A stretch of DNA of 64,000 bases, from positions 186,001-250,000 of the forward strand of contig JALIZF010001579.1 in the NCBI GenBank assembly GCA_029948255.1, written 5' to 3'. Both the position numbers and the translations under genes were made by a program. This DNA comes from Telmatactis stephensoni (lineage: Eukaryota; Cnidaria; Anthozoa; Actiniaria; Isophelliidae). Below, in pieces: positions 1-9,978 of this stretch. How positions within the stretch are numbered: position 1 is the first letter of the stretch; each line of letters opens with the position of its first letter. Under the pieces are notes generated by a model. That model ran no database searches. It was given only the letters and a program-made list of their open reading frames with translations, and had not been told where the DNA came from.

Positions 1-640
1 GCAAACACTTATTGCAAAACTAGATTATCACTGACGTTAAATAATTCTTGCAAACTACTATGAAAACAGGTTTGGTTTCAAAGTCTGCAAGTGTAGTTTT
101 TATTGAGTCTAGAATTTGATCTTGAATTCTATTATTGTCAACTAATAATTTGGTTTGTTTAGATAAACTGATGTGACCATGGTTAAAGTAAATAATCCAT
201 ACATGCTATCAAGTATCAATTACATTATATTACATACTGTACCTTATTTTTTTCACTTAACCTAGACTCTTAGCCTAATAAATTTTGCTATGTATTTGAA
301 ATTAATTATATTTTCTGTTCACATATAATCTGAACTTCCACTATAGTGTACTCTGTTTTAGTAGTCTACTCAAGCATCAGTAATTAAAAGCAAACTGTGC
401 TCTAATTAATTGCATTTGTGATGGATGGTTAGTAAGAATGGATTACCATTTATGTCTATTATAGATTGACTACTTGCCTATTTTGCATTGAGAAAAGAGA
501 AATTTGATGGAAACATCAATGCTAGTTGTTTTTGCAAACTACTGAAAGTCTCAGTATATTTGGCATTCACACTTAATAAAGAAATAATAAATAAATAAAT
601 AAAATAAATATATATATATAATAAATACATAAATAATAAA
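1..640. other. AT-rich intergenic DNA
   Basis: No coding exon, RNA gene or clear repeat family is recognisable here apart from a short AAAT-rich microsatellite near 580-650. The open frames present are low-complexity and AT-driven. Confidence 0.5.
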
Positions 641-850
641 TAAATAAATAATCTTTTCACAGCATCATATCCACATAGTGGTTCTTCATCTACTGTCACT
701 CACACCCACTACCTCTACATTAAATATTTTTACATACAACTCTCAACTTACATGTTGATTTTTGCTTAGAGAAGAAATACCGAAGAACCTGGAGAAAAAC
801 CCTCATGGCGTGGTAGTGCACAAAGCTTCAAAATAAAGTCCATCCATGGG
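640..850 (-). mobile_element. Dispersed SINE-like repeat, minus-strand copy
   Basis: Read on the minus strand, this stretch closely resembles 52250-52400. Both carry a GAGGGTTTTTCTCC block, a TCAACATGTRAGTTGAG block and a TGTAGAGGTAGT block in the same order and spacing. The copy at 52 kb is preceded by tRNA-like promoter boxes, so a tRNA-derived SINE is the likely source. The exact ends here are approximate. Confidence 0.55.
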
Positions 851-982
851 GGGTGGGAGTTCATGTTATCCATGTTCTTTACTTTGTCATTGCTAAGAAT
901 AGGGATAAATTAAGTCTTAAGGGCACCCCAGGTATTCTGCTGTGAACTTATTAGCTGTTATTATAGCTGCAGAAAATTGTTA

Positions 983-1272
983 TTACTTGCTTCTGCTGAA
1001 TTCTGTGAATCTGCTGACAATTTTTATCCCTGCCTCTTCTGCAGATTGAATGAACTCTTCCTTATTCCTCCTTATTGTTGAGGCTTGCTGAGCAGTCACG
1101 TCCTCACTGCTGACTTGACTGGGGAACTTATAGATGATGTCAACTTTTCAAGCAGCTGGCTTATCTTTTTCAAAGTACTACAAAATGCTGATAAACTTCC
1201 TGTTTGTGCTTCTGGGATGGCCATCAACTTGATTGACTTTTCTTTGTCATTATCAGGCATTAATAAAGCCAT
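983..1272 (-). pseudogene. Coding-like block with two frameshifts, product unknown
   Basis: On the minus strand one frame opens at 1272 or 1260 and runs to a stop at 1096, with lysine- and serine-rich protein-like composition (PDNDKEKSIKLMAIPEAQ...). A second frame continues at about 1135 and runs to a stop at 983 (SSEDVTAQQASTIRRNKEEF...). A third, further upstream from about 1324, gives VFINIFKKKQGQSV after a possible splice acceptor. The frames are offset by one base from each other, as expected for a protein broken by small indels, or for a gene whose splicing I have not resolved. I do not recognise the protein. It could be the decayed 3' end of the same minus-strand gene as the segments at 1711-2266. 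Confidence 0.3.
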
Positions 1273-1710
1273 TTATAACACTCTGACCTTGCTTTTTCTT
1301 AAAGATGTTAATAAATACCTAAAGCAAAAATATTATTGAAAAGGAATAATATTTGATGAAGTTATGGTGTCAAGAGTTAATCTTCACATAATGCTGTAGT
1401 CTGCGAGCATAGTTTCCTTTTTCTCCTCCTTGAATCAAAGCAGGAAGTGCTCGCAGAGTAATAATGGAGATATTTAAGGAAATCAGTAATCGATTGCTTT
1501 TCAAATCCAGATATATCAACAATATCTACATAATATTATAGTTGTGAAGTTTTGTCAACTCCTGTTTCAAAGTAGATATTTGGCTCATAACATTCAGGTC
1601 AGATGAATCTGTGAAGAGTTTTATATTACAAATAAAAAAGTCATAAATATAATTGTTTTCAATTGTTAAATCAAGGGGAATCGAAGGTTAAAACTGGGAA
1701 ATTATTTACC

Positions 1711-1995
1711 TGGTCCTGAAATTTTGTTACGGGCTTTGAGACATCCCTGTCCACGTTAGTCATCTCCAGTTTAGTTAAACGACTTTGTAGCTGTTTCATT
1801 GTAGTAAAAGTTCGTGTTCGGTATCTTGTGAATGTGTTGTGCTGGTAAGAGGTTCATGACTGCGAGTTTATATTGTAAACAGAGATGTGAAGTCGAGGAA
1901 ACAGAATTATCAATGAGGTGCGAGAATTCGGGAAAATCCCTTCTCAGCATAAGTTTCCAAGTCATTTGGTCATTACAAAGGCGGTAGAAAATGTG
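1711..1995 (-). CDS. Possible minus-strand exon, unrecognised
   Basis: A minus-strand frame reads HIFYRLCNDQMTWKLMLRRD from just after a CAG acceptor-like site near 1995, then runs open to a stop at 1771. The W..+..LRRDFP pattern recalls the distal part of some F-box domains, but it is too short to assign. An overlapping frame starts at an ATG at 1799 (MKQLQSRLTKLEMTNVDRD), looks coiled-coil-like and runs into a strong CAG/GTAAAT donor at 1711. A continuation ELTKLHNYNIM follows a possible acceptor near 1572. Two competing readings mean the gene structure is unresolved; the evidence is composition only. Confidence 0.25.
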
Positions 1996-2077
1996 AACTG
2001 GTTAAACTAAAGGAGATGTCCTTGATGTTTAGAAATCTTATGACATACAAAAATATCTCGAAGCGCAGTGTATGAAT

Positions 2078-2266
2078 TCATGCAGTTCCTTCGGTTACGG
2101 TAGCTAAAAGTGAGTCTTGTTGTGATCGTTTTGAAAGGACAGTCTTTGGAATACTTTGCGTGCCTCTTGAGTCCAGATTTTTATCGTATTTGAAGCTGTA
2201 TTTGCTCTTTGATCTCGTAAGATTCCTTTGACAAGAGGTACACAAAACATCGTCTGTCTCCGTCAT
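2078..2266 (-). CDS. Possible first exon, unrecognised 62-residue ORF
   Basis: A minus-strand ORF starts at an ATG at 2266 (MTETDDVLCTSCQRNL...) and ends in a stop at 2078. Its composition is protein-like: polar, basic, and with a C-x-x-C pair near residues 9-12. It lies upstream, in the minus-strand sense, of the coding-like segments at 1.0-2.0 kb, so it may be the 5' end of that gene. No strong splice donor is visible inside it, so it could also be a chance ORF. Confidence 0.22.
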   Translation of the reverse strand: MTETDDVLCTSCQRNLTRSKSKYSFKYDKNLDSRGTQSIPKTVLSKRSQQDSLLATVTEGTA

Positions 2267-3598
2267 CGTAGCGCCAAAGTATTCAGTCTAACTCTCTTTT
2301 ATTATTGTCTGTGACCGAAAACCAACGCGATGTAGACCGCCTTTGGCAAACTATACACTTTTTGGTGGCCATTAACAAACACGTCTTATATAAACAAGAA
2401 TTTATTGCAACAAAAACAGTGCACGACCTTTAAATTTGTTCGCAAATGTTGGGTTATAATTTTCCCGCTAGACGTTCGACCGCGGGGTTGCGCGAGGACT
2501 GGTAATTAAAATAACTGCGCGCGCAAGGATTATCAGTTCCAGCCGCTGTAAACTCCAAAAATGACCGTCGTCATTAAGTTGATCACCTCAAACGTTCGTG
2601 TTGTGCGTCTAGTTTATATATTTTCATGGAATCAAGGCTCTATTTGACCTGATGCGTTTGGTCACGTAATAGATAAAACATCTGAAACATGAACGCCGAA
2701 AAAATACACGATTTGTTATTGTGTCAAAAACGTCGTTGTAGAAGTCTTTGCAGCAAAAAATTAAGATATATAGTGAAATAAAAAGTTGAATAAACTGGTA
2801 TATTTTTGCATGTTGGGATAAAGGCAAACACTAAGCTGCTGACAGACAAATTGACTAATCAGATATTCTCTAAAAAGGTCAAAAAAGGTCTTTATTATGT
2901 TACGGTTAAGTGAAGAATGCGTGAAACGGCTCGGGGAAGAGTACGCACGGGGCCGGTCACTGAAGGGCTCCCGGGGCACGAGTGAACGCACGTGTGCGTC
3001 TAGTTTGTACATGTGTACGTTTTGTTCACAGAAAAAAATCTGTCAGAATTGCAGATATTTCAAAGGCAATTGAGTAAATTTAACGGCCTTCAACTATAAC
3101 TTGTAAGTTTGAGAGTTTTTCCACGCTGTTGCTCTCTTGCTTGTTGTCATCAAAGCTGTAATAACAGTCTGCTGAATTGAAAGGAACTATATTGTATCAA
3201 GGAAAGTAACTTGTTAATACAAATATTGTTAATAAACTTATTGTTCTTATAATACTGCCTGAATTTTTGAGTTATTTGTTTTGTGAAAAACTATCCAAAG
3301 TCAAGAGACCATAATGGTCTCTTGCCAAAGTTTCATACACGATTTCAGGTTTGCTCTTATCAGTCGCTTTTCATTGCAAAACATCAGGTTCTAGTGAAAG
3401 TCGTGAACTGTGACTTGCTAATATATCAGAAAACAATAAAAAATGTATTTTATATTGAACATTCTTTTGGTTTTTATCTTTTTTTTTACGGCAGAAAGAA
3501 GTGTTGAGCCGTGCCTGTGGTTTATGGGGGAAATATACCACGGGTTTCAAGCACTTTTTAGCCAATCAGAGCGCTCGTTAGAAAAAAGCTATATTATA
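2267..3598. other. Intergenic DNA upstream of the receptor cluster
   Basis: No gene is recognised. A near-perfect short palindrome lies at about 3301-3323 (GAGACCATAATGGTCTC). The last 100 bases before 3599 replace the expected 5' third of the adjacent receptor copy and contain a CCAATCAGAGCGCTCG motif of the sort often seen at the ends of dispersed repeats. Confidence 0.4.
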
Positions 3599-4839
3599 AT
3601 TATTGATAATATGTGGAGTCATATCGATTTGGTGTGGGCAAATGCTTTATGTAAAAGCCTAGTTTTCCTGGCAAATGGTTCTGTTCTTGTATCTTTAGTT
3701 ATTCTTTTATTCATCAGCATTGAACGGTTTAAAGTAACCAGACTAACAGTACAGAGATCAAAGCCCTACACCCTAAAACAGCGAGTGGCTGTAATCGCTA
3801 GTACCTGGTTGATTCCATTGACAATTAACATTAGCGCACTATATCCTACTCGAATAGAAAAGGTTGAAAATTCCTTAAAATGTGTGCTTCACTTAACCAA
3901 CCCAGTTGTCTCGTACAGTATCTATTTAGTTAGTGTGGTGGCCGCATTTTCTTTGATAATACCACTTAATGTTCTCACTTTACGAAGAATTTCCAAGCCA
4001 CAACCAATTCACGCTAATCTTCCTGAAGCGCAGAGACAAGCTAGAGTAGATAAAATTAGAAGAATTGTAAAAATGGTCTTTTGGTCGCTCCTAGTGAACT
4101 TGTGCTATCATTTGCCCAATTATTTCTATTATTTCTATGAAATAATACGCCGTCAGTTTTATCATAATAATCAGACAAACACTGCTTTGGAATTGCATAA
4201 TTGTACTTCATACAAAGAATCACCATCGGTAGGATTTGTGCTGTCTGTTTTACCCCGGGGGGGGGGGGGGGGGGGGGTACTCCCATATATAAGAGGACGG
4301 GGATGCTCGTCGGAAATTTTGAAAATGACCCCTAAACGGTACCTGAGTGGGAGTGGCAACAATTCATTTCTACCCCTAAAAGGTACCAATTCAAAAACAA
4401 TAATAAAGAATTAAAGTAATAAAACACTTTGTTATCGATGTGCTTTGAAGATTCAATTCAGATCATCGAAATCGTCCCTTTCATGCTTATTTTAGGTAGT
4501 TTATTTACTCCAAAACAGTCCCTAAAAGGTACCATCTATGTCTCTGGTAGTCCACTTAAGTCTGAGACACCCTAAAAGGTACCAGATGGCAGATTTTGAC
4601 CCCTAAAAGGTACGACGAGCATCCCCGTCCATTTACGATCGGAGTCCCCCCCCCCGGGTGTTTTACTTCCAATTATCAACTCAAGCTTCAGCCCCTTCGT
4701 CTATATTGCCTTCTTGCCTGACTTCCAAGAAGCAGCCAAAACATTGTTGTGTAGACTTAACAGAGGGAGAATCCACCAACAAGTCCACAGAAGGGTTTCT
4801 GTGGATCGTGGTGGACACATCCAAACAACATCAATGTAG
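3599..4839 (+). pseudogene. Truncated class A GPCR split by a MITE
   Basis: This is a paralogue of the intact receptor at 6906-7970. Homology begins at 3599, within the first extracellular loop, and continues through TM3-TM6 to 4253. It resumes at 4659/4667 with TM7 and the basic tail, ending at a TAG at 4837-4839. The region encoding the N-terminus, TM1 and TM2 is absent and unrelated sequence occupies its place. The E-R-F motif after TM3, the VTRLTVQRS loop and HANLPEAQRQAR of the third intracellular loop are all kept. A 405-bp element (4254-4658) interrupts the sequence before TM7. Apart from that insertion and the 5' loss I see no frameshift or stop, so inactivation looks recent. Rescue by an unseen upstream exon is unlikely because the insertion would still break the protein. 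Confidence 0.88.
4254..4658. mobile_element. hAT-like MITE with 8-bp target duplication
   Basis: The element begins CCCGGGG and ends CCCCGGG, with poly-G/poly-C ends and inverted repeats that include GGACGGGGATGCTCGTCG on both sides. It is flanked by TGTTTTAC at 4246-4253 and again at 4659-4666, an exact 8-bp target-site duplication. The interior repeats CCTAAAAGGTACC-type motifs. It has no coding capacity. The 8-bp duplication is the length made by hAT transposases; the family assignment is inference. Confidence 0.88.
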
Positions 4840-5667
4840 TTGTTATCGTGGGATTCCATTTAACACGCCGGTAGGCTCTTCCATAAGACCTTACATTCCC
4901 GGTCGTCTTTCATGTAACTTTAAGAGAAAATGGAGACCTTTTCAAAGACAGTTTTAAATATTCTTGTCTGATACGTAACTCGTGAAATCTACATTGCGTT
5001 AAAACCCTTTCATATATCTGCATTTATTCAAAGGTTTACTGTCATTCTACTCTACCGTGGTCACTAAAATTTACCCAACTATATATACACTATTGATTAT
5101 AACACTGATTTTGTCAGAAGCTGCTACTAAAACATGTTTGTTTTAAAGTTGGCAAGTGTTACGTGTTCATCTAGCCTGGAATATGAACATCAAATCTTTT
5201 GATTTCAATTGATTATCTGATTGGATAATAAACTCAAGTGTAAAATGCAGAATAGAACGGCAGTAAAATCTCTTGGTCTTACTAATTTACCACAGGACAT
5301 TTTTCAGTGATGTGGGCCTCTCATGAAACGCAACAATCTTCCTGAATGAAAATAATCTTCATTATTAGCCATATGATGTATGGGAAAATCTAAAGAAAAT
5401 ATTTCCAAAAAATATTGCTTTGGATTCCTATGATCAAGAGCAGCAGCAATCTCGTCCCCAGAGCCGATTTTTCTTACTGCGCAGGTTCGCAGAAAAAAAC
5501 TTGGCTCTGGCACAATCCAAAACCGGAAGCACAGAATCTGTACATTTTGTGACCTGCGCAGTATGAATGTTTTCATCAAAATCCTTCAACCTGATTGGTC
5601 GCTATGTAGCAAAAGGAAGTTAAAAATAGAACCCTCTATGGGAATTTGTTCTCAAAGACATTGTAGG
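4840..5667. other. Intergenic DNA between receptor copies
   Basis: Nothing recognisable as a gene. Short open frames at 5304-5751 on both strands are not supported by family similarity or codon structure. Confidence 0.4.
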
Positions 5668-6175
5668 CCCGGAGGGGGGGGGGGGGGGGGGGGGACTCCT
5701 ATATATAAGAGGACGGCGATGCTCGTCGGAAATTTTGAAAATGACCCCTAAAAGGTACCTGAGTGGGTATGTCAACAATCGATTTCTACCCCTAAAAGGT
5801 ACCAATTCAAAAACAATAATAAAGAATTAAAGTAATAAAACACTTTGCTATCGATGTGCTGTGAAGATTCAATTCAGATCATCGAAATCGTCCCGTTCAT
5901 GCTTATTTTCGGTAGTTTATTTACCCCAAAACAGTCCCTAAAAGGTACCAGCTATGTCTCTTGTAGTCCACTTAAGTCTTAGTCTCCTTCGCAGCCGTTT
6001 TCTGTTTCGGGATCCCTGAGCACAGGGATCCCGAAACAGAAAACGGCTGCGAAGGAGACTACTTAAGTCTGAGACACCCTAAAAGGTACCAGATTGCAGA
6101 TTATGACCCCTAAAAGGTACGACGAGCATCCCCGTCCATTTACGATCGGATTTCCCCCCTCCCCCCCCCCCCGGG
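5668..6175. mobile_element. Second copy of the poly-G-ended MITE
   Basis: This is closely similar to the element at 4254-4658: the same terminal CCCGG/poly-G, GATGCTCGTCGG near the left end, ACGACGAGCATCCCCGTCC near the right end, and the same internal AAAAGGTACC motifs. No clear target duplication is visible at its edges. It is about 100 bp longer, mainly because an 82-bp palindromic element is nested inside at 5980-6061. Confidence 0.85.
5980..6061. mobile_element. 82-bp palindromic MITE nested in a MITE
   Basis: Two 38-bp arms (5981-6018 and 6023-6060) are exact reverse complements around a 4-base centre. Adding one base at each end gives termini TAGTCTCCTTCGCAG and its complement. The nonamer CTTAAGTCT lies at 5971-5979 and again at 6062-6070, while the sister MITE at 4.5 kb has it once. 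This proves the insertion and its 9-bp duplication. It belongs to the same broad family as 10764-11047, 53456-53650 and 62271-62367. Confidence 0.92.
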
Positions 6176-6905
6176 TCCCCTACTGGAAAATTTTACCCAT
6201 AGCCTCGAAGGATTCGAAGTAATTTTGATGAGAATTCAGCGATTTTGTAGCAGTTTGAAAATAGTAGCCGTTTCGGGTCAGTGTACCCTGGGTTCCAGGG
6301 GTTTAGCGTCTCCTTCCGACGTTTATTTACTTGATAGGAAAAAAACTCTCTAAAAAAAGCGAATAATAAACCCCTTCAGCCCAGGGTCGGGTCAGTGATT
6401 TTCACTGACTGATTTGAATTCAAATAAGATCAGATCACGCGAAGAATCCTGAGTTTACAAGCTCCAAGAATCGAAACAGTTCTTGCAGATTAATATTCCG
6501 TTTGTCAGTATTTTGATGGCTAAATATTCTAGTAGAGAGTATTTTCGTTGGGAATCGACAGCTATTAATTCACTGCGCATTAATTCACTGAATGTTTGAT
6601 GTCATAAATCAATCGTTACTTTATTACTTATTGCTCCTTATTGCTTCTATTATGAAGAAACAAAATTGGAATGAAATTTTGAAAATTTGTTTTCCTTAAG
6701 AATGACAGATGTAATAAAAGATGATTGAAATATTTTTGATTCTAAAACTAATACCCACTTTTGATAAAAACTAAGGGCAAGCAAACACCTGCATTATTAC
6801 GACTTCGTGTACTAACAGAGAAGACACCAGAGGTTGATGTTTTTGGCTGAAAAAACTGCAATTCAAGAACAGGTGGCATTCAAAACACGTCTCCAGCGAT
6901 CTGCC
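6176..6905. other. 5' flank of the intact receptor gene
   Basis: No separate gene is seen. A loose inverted repeat spans about 6287-6390 (CCCTGGGTTCCAGGGG near one end, CAGCCCAGGGT near the other). The receptor frame is open back to about 6834, with an ATG at 6837 that is considered under the gene. Confidence 0.4.
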
Positions 6906-7970
6906 ATGAACCATCAGTCCAACAATCTAAATTCAACGTATCAAAACAATTCCTGCCACGCCAACACACCGCCTCAACGTACGGTGGAAGCGATTTCAAT
7001 TCTACTCATTGGAGGATTTGGTATTTTGGCCAACATCTTTGTCATTGTGCTCGCTGTTAAATACACCGTAAAAAGAAACTTACATCATTTAATTATCAAC
7101 ATGGCCGTGTCAGATGCTCTGGTCATTTTTCTTCAATTGTGCAATTTTGTTCCGGATTCATTTATTGATAATATGTGGAGTCATATCGACTTGGTGTTGG
7201 CAAATACTTTATGTAAAGGCCTAGTTTTCCTCGCAGGCGGTACTGTTCTTATATCTTCAGTAACTCTTTTGGTCATCAGCATCGAACGGTTTAGAGTAAC
7301 CAGACTAACTGTACAGAGATCACAACCATACACACTAAAACAGCGAGTTGTTGTAATCATTGGTACGTGGTTTATTCCATTGACAATAACCATTAGCGCA
7401 CTATATCCTACTCGAATAGAAAAGGTTGAAAATTCCTTAAAATGTGTGCTTCACCTAACGAACCCAGTTGTCTCCAGCAGTATTTACATCGTTTGTGTGG
7501 TGGCTGCATTTTCTTTGATAATACCACTAAATATACTCACTTTACGAAGAATTTCTAAACCACAACCCATTCACGCTAATCTTCCTGAAGCGCAGAGACA
7601 AGCAAGAGCAGATAAAATTAGAAGGATAATAAGAATGGTCTTTTGGTCGCTTTTGCTGAACATGTGCTATTATTTTCCCAATTTTTTCTATGAAATAGTA
7701 AAATTTCTTCATATTCATCAAACCAACACTGCATTAGAAATGAACTGTTTTTCAAACAAAGAATCTCTATTGGCAGAATTTGTGCTATTTAATTTACTCC
7801 CAATTATCAATTCCAGCCTCAGTCCCTGCGTCTATATTGCCTTCTTGCCTGAATTCCAAGAAGCAGCTAAAACATTATTGTGTAGACGTAACAGAAGAAG
7901 AGTCAACCCACAAGTTAACAGAAGGACTTCTGTGGATCATCTCGGTCACATGCAAACAACGACAATGTAG
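6906..7970 (+). CDS. Class A (rhodopsin-like) GPCR, intact
   Basis: A single-exon, 354-residue seven-transmembrane receptor. The ATG at 6906 is chosen because the product then starts with a short N-terminus bearing N-glycosylation sites (N9-S-T), as in the paralogue at 12743-13834; an in-frame ATG at 6837 would add 23 residues. Landmarks are N43 in TM1 (GILANIF), D70 in TM2 (NMAVSD), C103 at the start of TM3 paired with C180 in extracellular loop 2, E127-R-F in place of DRY, W155 in TM4, P207 in TM5, YYFP in place of CWxP in TM6, and S306-P-C-V-Y in place of NPxxY in TM7. The tail is rich in arginine. The overall pattern resembles peptide or amine receptors, but the ligand cannot be read. It acts at the plasma membrane, presumably through G proteins. 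Confidence 0.93.
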   Translation: MNHQSNNLNSTYQNNSCHANTPPQRTVEAISILLIGGFGILANIFVIVLAVKYTVKRNLHHLIINMAVSDALVIFLQLCNFVPDSFIDNMWSHIDLVLANTLCKGLVFLAGGTVLISSVTLLVISIERFRVTRLTVQRSQPYTLKQRVVVIIGTWFIPLTITISALYPTRIEKVENSLKCVLHLTNPVVSSSIYIVCVVAAFSLIIPLNILTLRRISKPQPIHANLPEAQRQARADKIRRIIRMVFWSLLLNMCYYFPNFFYEIVKFLHIHQTNTALEMNCFSNKESLLAEFVLFNLLPIINSSLSPCVYIAFLPEFQEAAKTLLCRRNRRRVNPQVNRRTSVDHLGHMQTTTM

Positions 7971-8040
7971 CCTATGGATGACAGGGGCTTTTCCTTCCCC
8001 TTTCCCATTCCTGAGGGCAGGTCACGAGGTTTATAGAATT

Positions 8041-8172
8041 AAAAAGGTACCGCGCCCTTTCATATACCTCCAGCATGAAAAAGGTACCCCTTTACCTCCA
8101 GCGTGAAAAAGGTACCCCTTTCATGTAACTCCAGCGTGAAAAAGGTACCCCTTTTATGTACCTCCAGTGTGA
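8041..8172 (+). repeat. Tandem repeat, about 30-bp unit, four copies
   Basis: A unit containing AAAAAGGTACCCCTTT followed by CCTCCAGCGTG is repeated about four times directly downstream of the receptor gene. It shares the AAAAGGTACC core with the interior of the MITEs at 4.2 and 5.7 kb, so it may be a tandemly expanded fragment of the same source. Confidence 0.75.
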
Positions 8173-8853
8173 AGAAGATGACTTCTCTACATGTTAGCTC
8201 ACATTCATCATGAATTGAATATGTAAAATTTACAAAAAGAAAAAAAATCATATAATTTACTAAATATGTATTCATACAAATATACGAATGCATGGCAAAT
8301 GTATTAAATATCTAACCGATAGTTTATACGAAGCGAAAAGTGTATTAATTACATGGAGACCAGGACAAGAATATTCATTTACGTTAACATGAGTCTTTTC
8401 TACCAGGGACGACATGAAGGTCTTTTCGTCCCGCGGGATAAGTTCGTCACGGGACGGGTTTCACATGATTTTCGGGTGAGACGTTTACATGGAGACCAGG
8501 ACAAGAATTCATTTAAGTCTACATGAGTCTCTTCTATCCCTGGGTTCCAGGTGGTGATCGAAGATCTTTTTATTCCGGAATGAAACACATACGCGTGATC
8601 ACCTCAGGCCGGGACCGAAATCGTCCGGAATCGGACGAAATCGTCAATCGAAATTGTCGACTTCGATCCTCGGAGATTAAAACGAGACCATTGACTACTG
8701 ACGCTAAATATGGACTGCTTTAGTCCATGTTTACATACTCAAACTCAATGACCCAAAAAGATCGCATTCAAATACGCTGTTAGTACTATGGCCAGCCGGC
8801 TTGGATTGGAAACATTCTAAAAGACGCTGAGATCAGTTGGCGAACTTTGACCA
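8173..8853. other. Intergenic DNA with a direct repeat
   Basis: A motif TTACATGGAGACCAGGACAA occurs at about 8350 and again at about 8486, each followed by AAGAAT and an ATGAGTCT block. The duplication is about 135 bp apart. No gene is seen; this is the 5' flank of the LicD-family gene. Confidence 0.45.
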
Positions 8854-9594
8854 ATGCCATCAAATGAAAACAGATGTTTTACATGGGACGGCTTGATCCA
8901 CGAGAAAAATCGCTCCGACATTATTAAGCTGTTCGAAATACTCAAGCCACATCGAATAAAGTGTTTTAAGATAACCGTCGACCTTCTCGAGCAACTCGAA
9001 ATTCCCTACTTCGTTTCCGATGGCACACTTCTGGCTATTTACCGAGACCAAGGCAAGTTCATTCCACACGACATGGACACGGACGTGGGAATTTTAGAAG
9101 AAGACCTGCACGCGCTATGGAAAAATCGCCACCTCCTTCCTGAGGGCTACCGATGGGAAACTACATGCCCGTTGACCGGAATAGAATGGTGTGATGGAAA
9201 TGGATGCAAACCATTCGATCCCGCAACAAAGGGAGTGAAGAAATTCACAATCTACGAAACTACCGACTACTCAAGTTACTTAGAAGACTTCTCTCACAAT
9301 CCTTATGTGACGAAAGAACATCTTGTGATCAACACCGACATCTTCACTTATCGACGATCTACTGAAGATCCGTTGATTTTGCACTACAACTGGGCACGTT
9401 ACGGTACTGGTTTGGAGAGGAAGCGCTTTTACTACGACTGGATTTTCCCACGAAAAAGATACACATTTGAGGGTGTTGAATGCTACGGTCCTAACAAGCC
9501 AGAGAAGTGCCTGACTGCATGCTATGGGTACCTTGGTCGAGATGCATATTTTGACCCCAAGAACAAGATGTGGAAGAAGATGACAGAAAGTTAA
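8854..9594 (+). CDS. LicD-family protein (putative nucleotidyl/phosphotransferase)
   Basis: An intronless 246-residue ORF. The central signature is S55-D-G-T-L-L, then R64-D-Q-G-K-F-I-P-H-D73-M-D75-T-D77-V-G. It matches the GTLL...R...IPxDxDxD pattern of the LicD/fukutin-related fold, in which the aspartates bind metal. Family members transfer phosphocholine, ribitol phosphate or similar groups to glycans; the substrate here is unknown. No signal peptide or membrane segment is obvious, unlike Golgi fukutin proteins, so the protein could be cytosolic or lack an unseen 5' exon. C-terminal cysteines (C102-C107 region and C-Y-G-P...C-L-T-A-C) may form disulfides. An AATAAA polyadenylation signal overlaps the stop. 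Many animals have small LicD-like paralogues, so bacterial origin is only one possibility. Confidence 0.8.
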   Translation: MPSNENRCFTWDGLIHEKNRSDIIKLFEILKPHRIKCFKITVDLLEQLEIPYFVSDGTLLAIYRDQGKFIPHDMDTDVGILEEDLHALWKNRHLLPEGYRWETTCPLTGIEWCDGNGCKPFDPATKGVKKFTIYETTDYSSYLEDFSHNPYVTKEHLVINTDIFTYRRSTEDPLILHYNWARYGTGLERKRFYYDWIFPRKRYTFEGVECYGPNKPEKCLTACYGYLGRDAYFDPKNKMWKKMTES

Positions 9595-9599
9595 ATAAA
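9594..9599 (+). promoter_or_regulatory. Polyadenylation signal AATAAA
   Basis: A canonical AATAAA starts on the last base of the LicD-family stop codon, so the 3' UTR may be very short. Confidence 0.5.
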
Positions 9600-9978
9600 G
9601 TAATGAGAATTAACTTCAACTAATCATGCATTTTGAAATAACTTTAGGAATTTTCAATAATTTTAAAAATTTCAAGCATTTCGATCAAACTGTGTCAATC
9701 GTTTAGTAATTTTTTGCTTCTCGAAAGTTCACGCGGCATGGAACATTTCAGCGTCTTCGCCTCTAGTCTAGATCTGTATTATGCAAATTTGTTTCAAACA
9801 CCACTTATGTCCCTTTTGACAGGAAATAACCAGTTCACACAAATATTGGTTGGAAAAGGGCTTGTATATAGTCTTTGTGTACGTAACCTACATTCAGTCC
9901 CTTATGACCCAACCTTTGTTATCATATCAATACCAACAAAACACTATTTTGGTAGTAAACTGAGAAACGTGGCGCCCT
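9600..9978. other. Intergenic DNA, no feature seen
   Basis: AT-rich with no gene, repeat family or RNA signature recognised; the open frame from 9714 is not protein-like. Confidence 0.4.

Noticed and set aside
3443..4414. A 323-residue ORF as one complete receptor gene
   Set aside because: Its first third does not match the paralogue. Its last part is a translation of the inserted MITE, including a poly-glycine run. The real tail of the receptor is beyond the insertion.
6834..6905. Longer N-terminus for the intact receptor
   Set aside because: The first codon there is TTG. An ATG at 6837 is possible, but the added residues have no counterpart in the paralogue, so 6906 is preferred.
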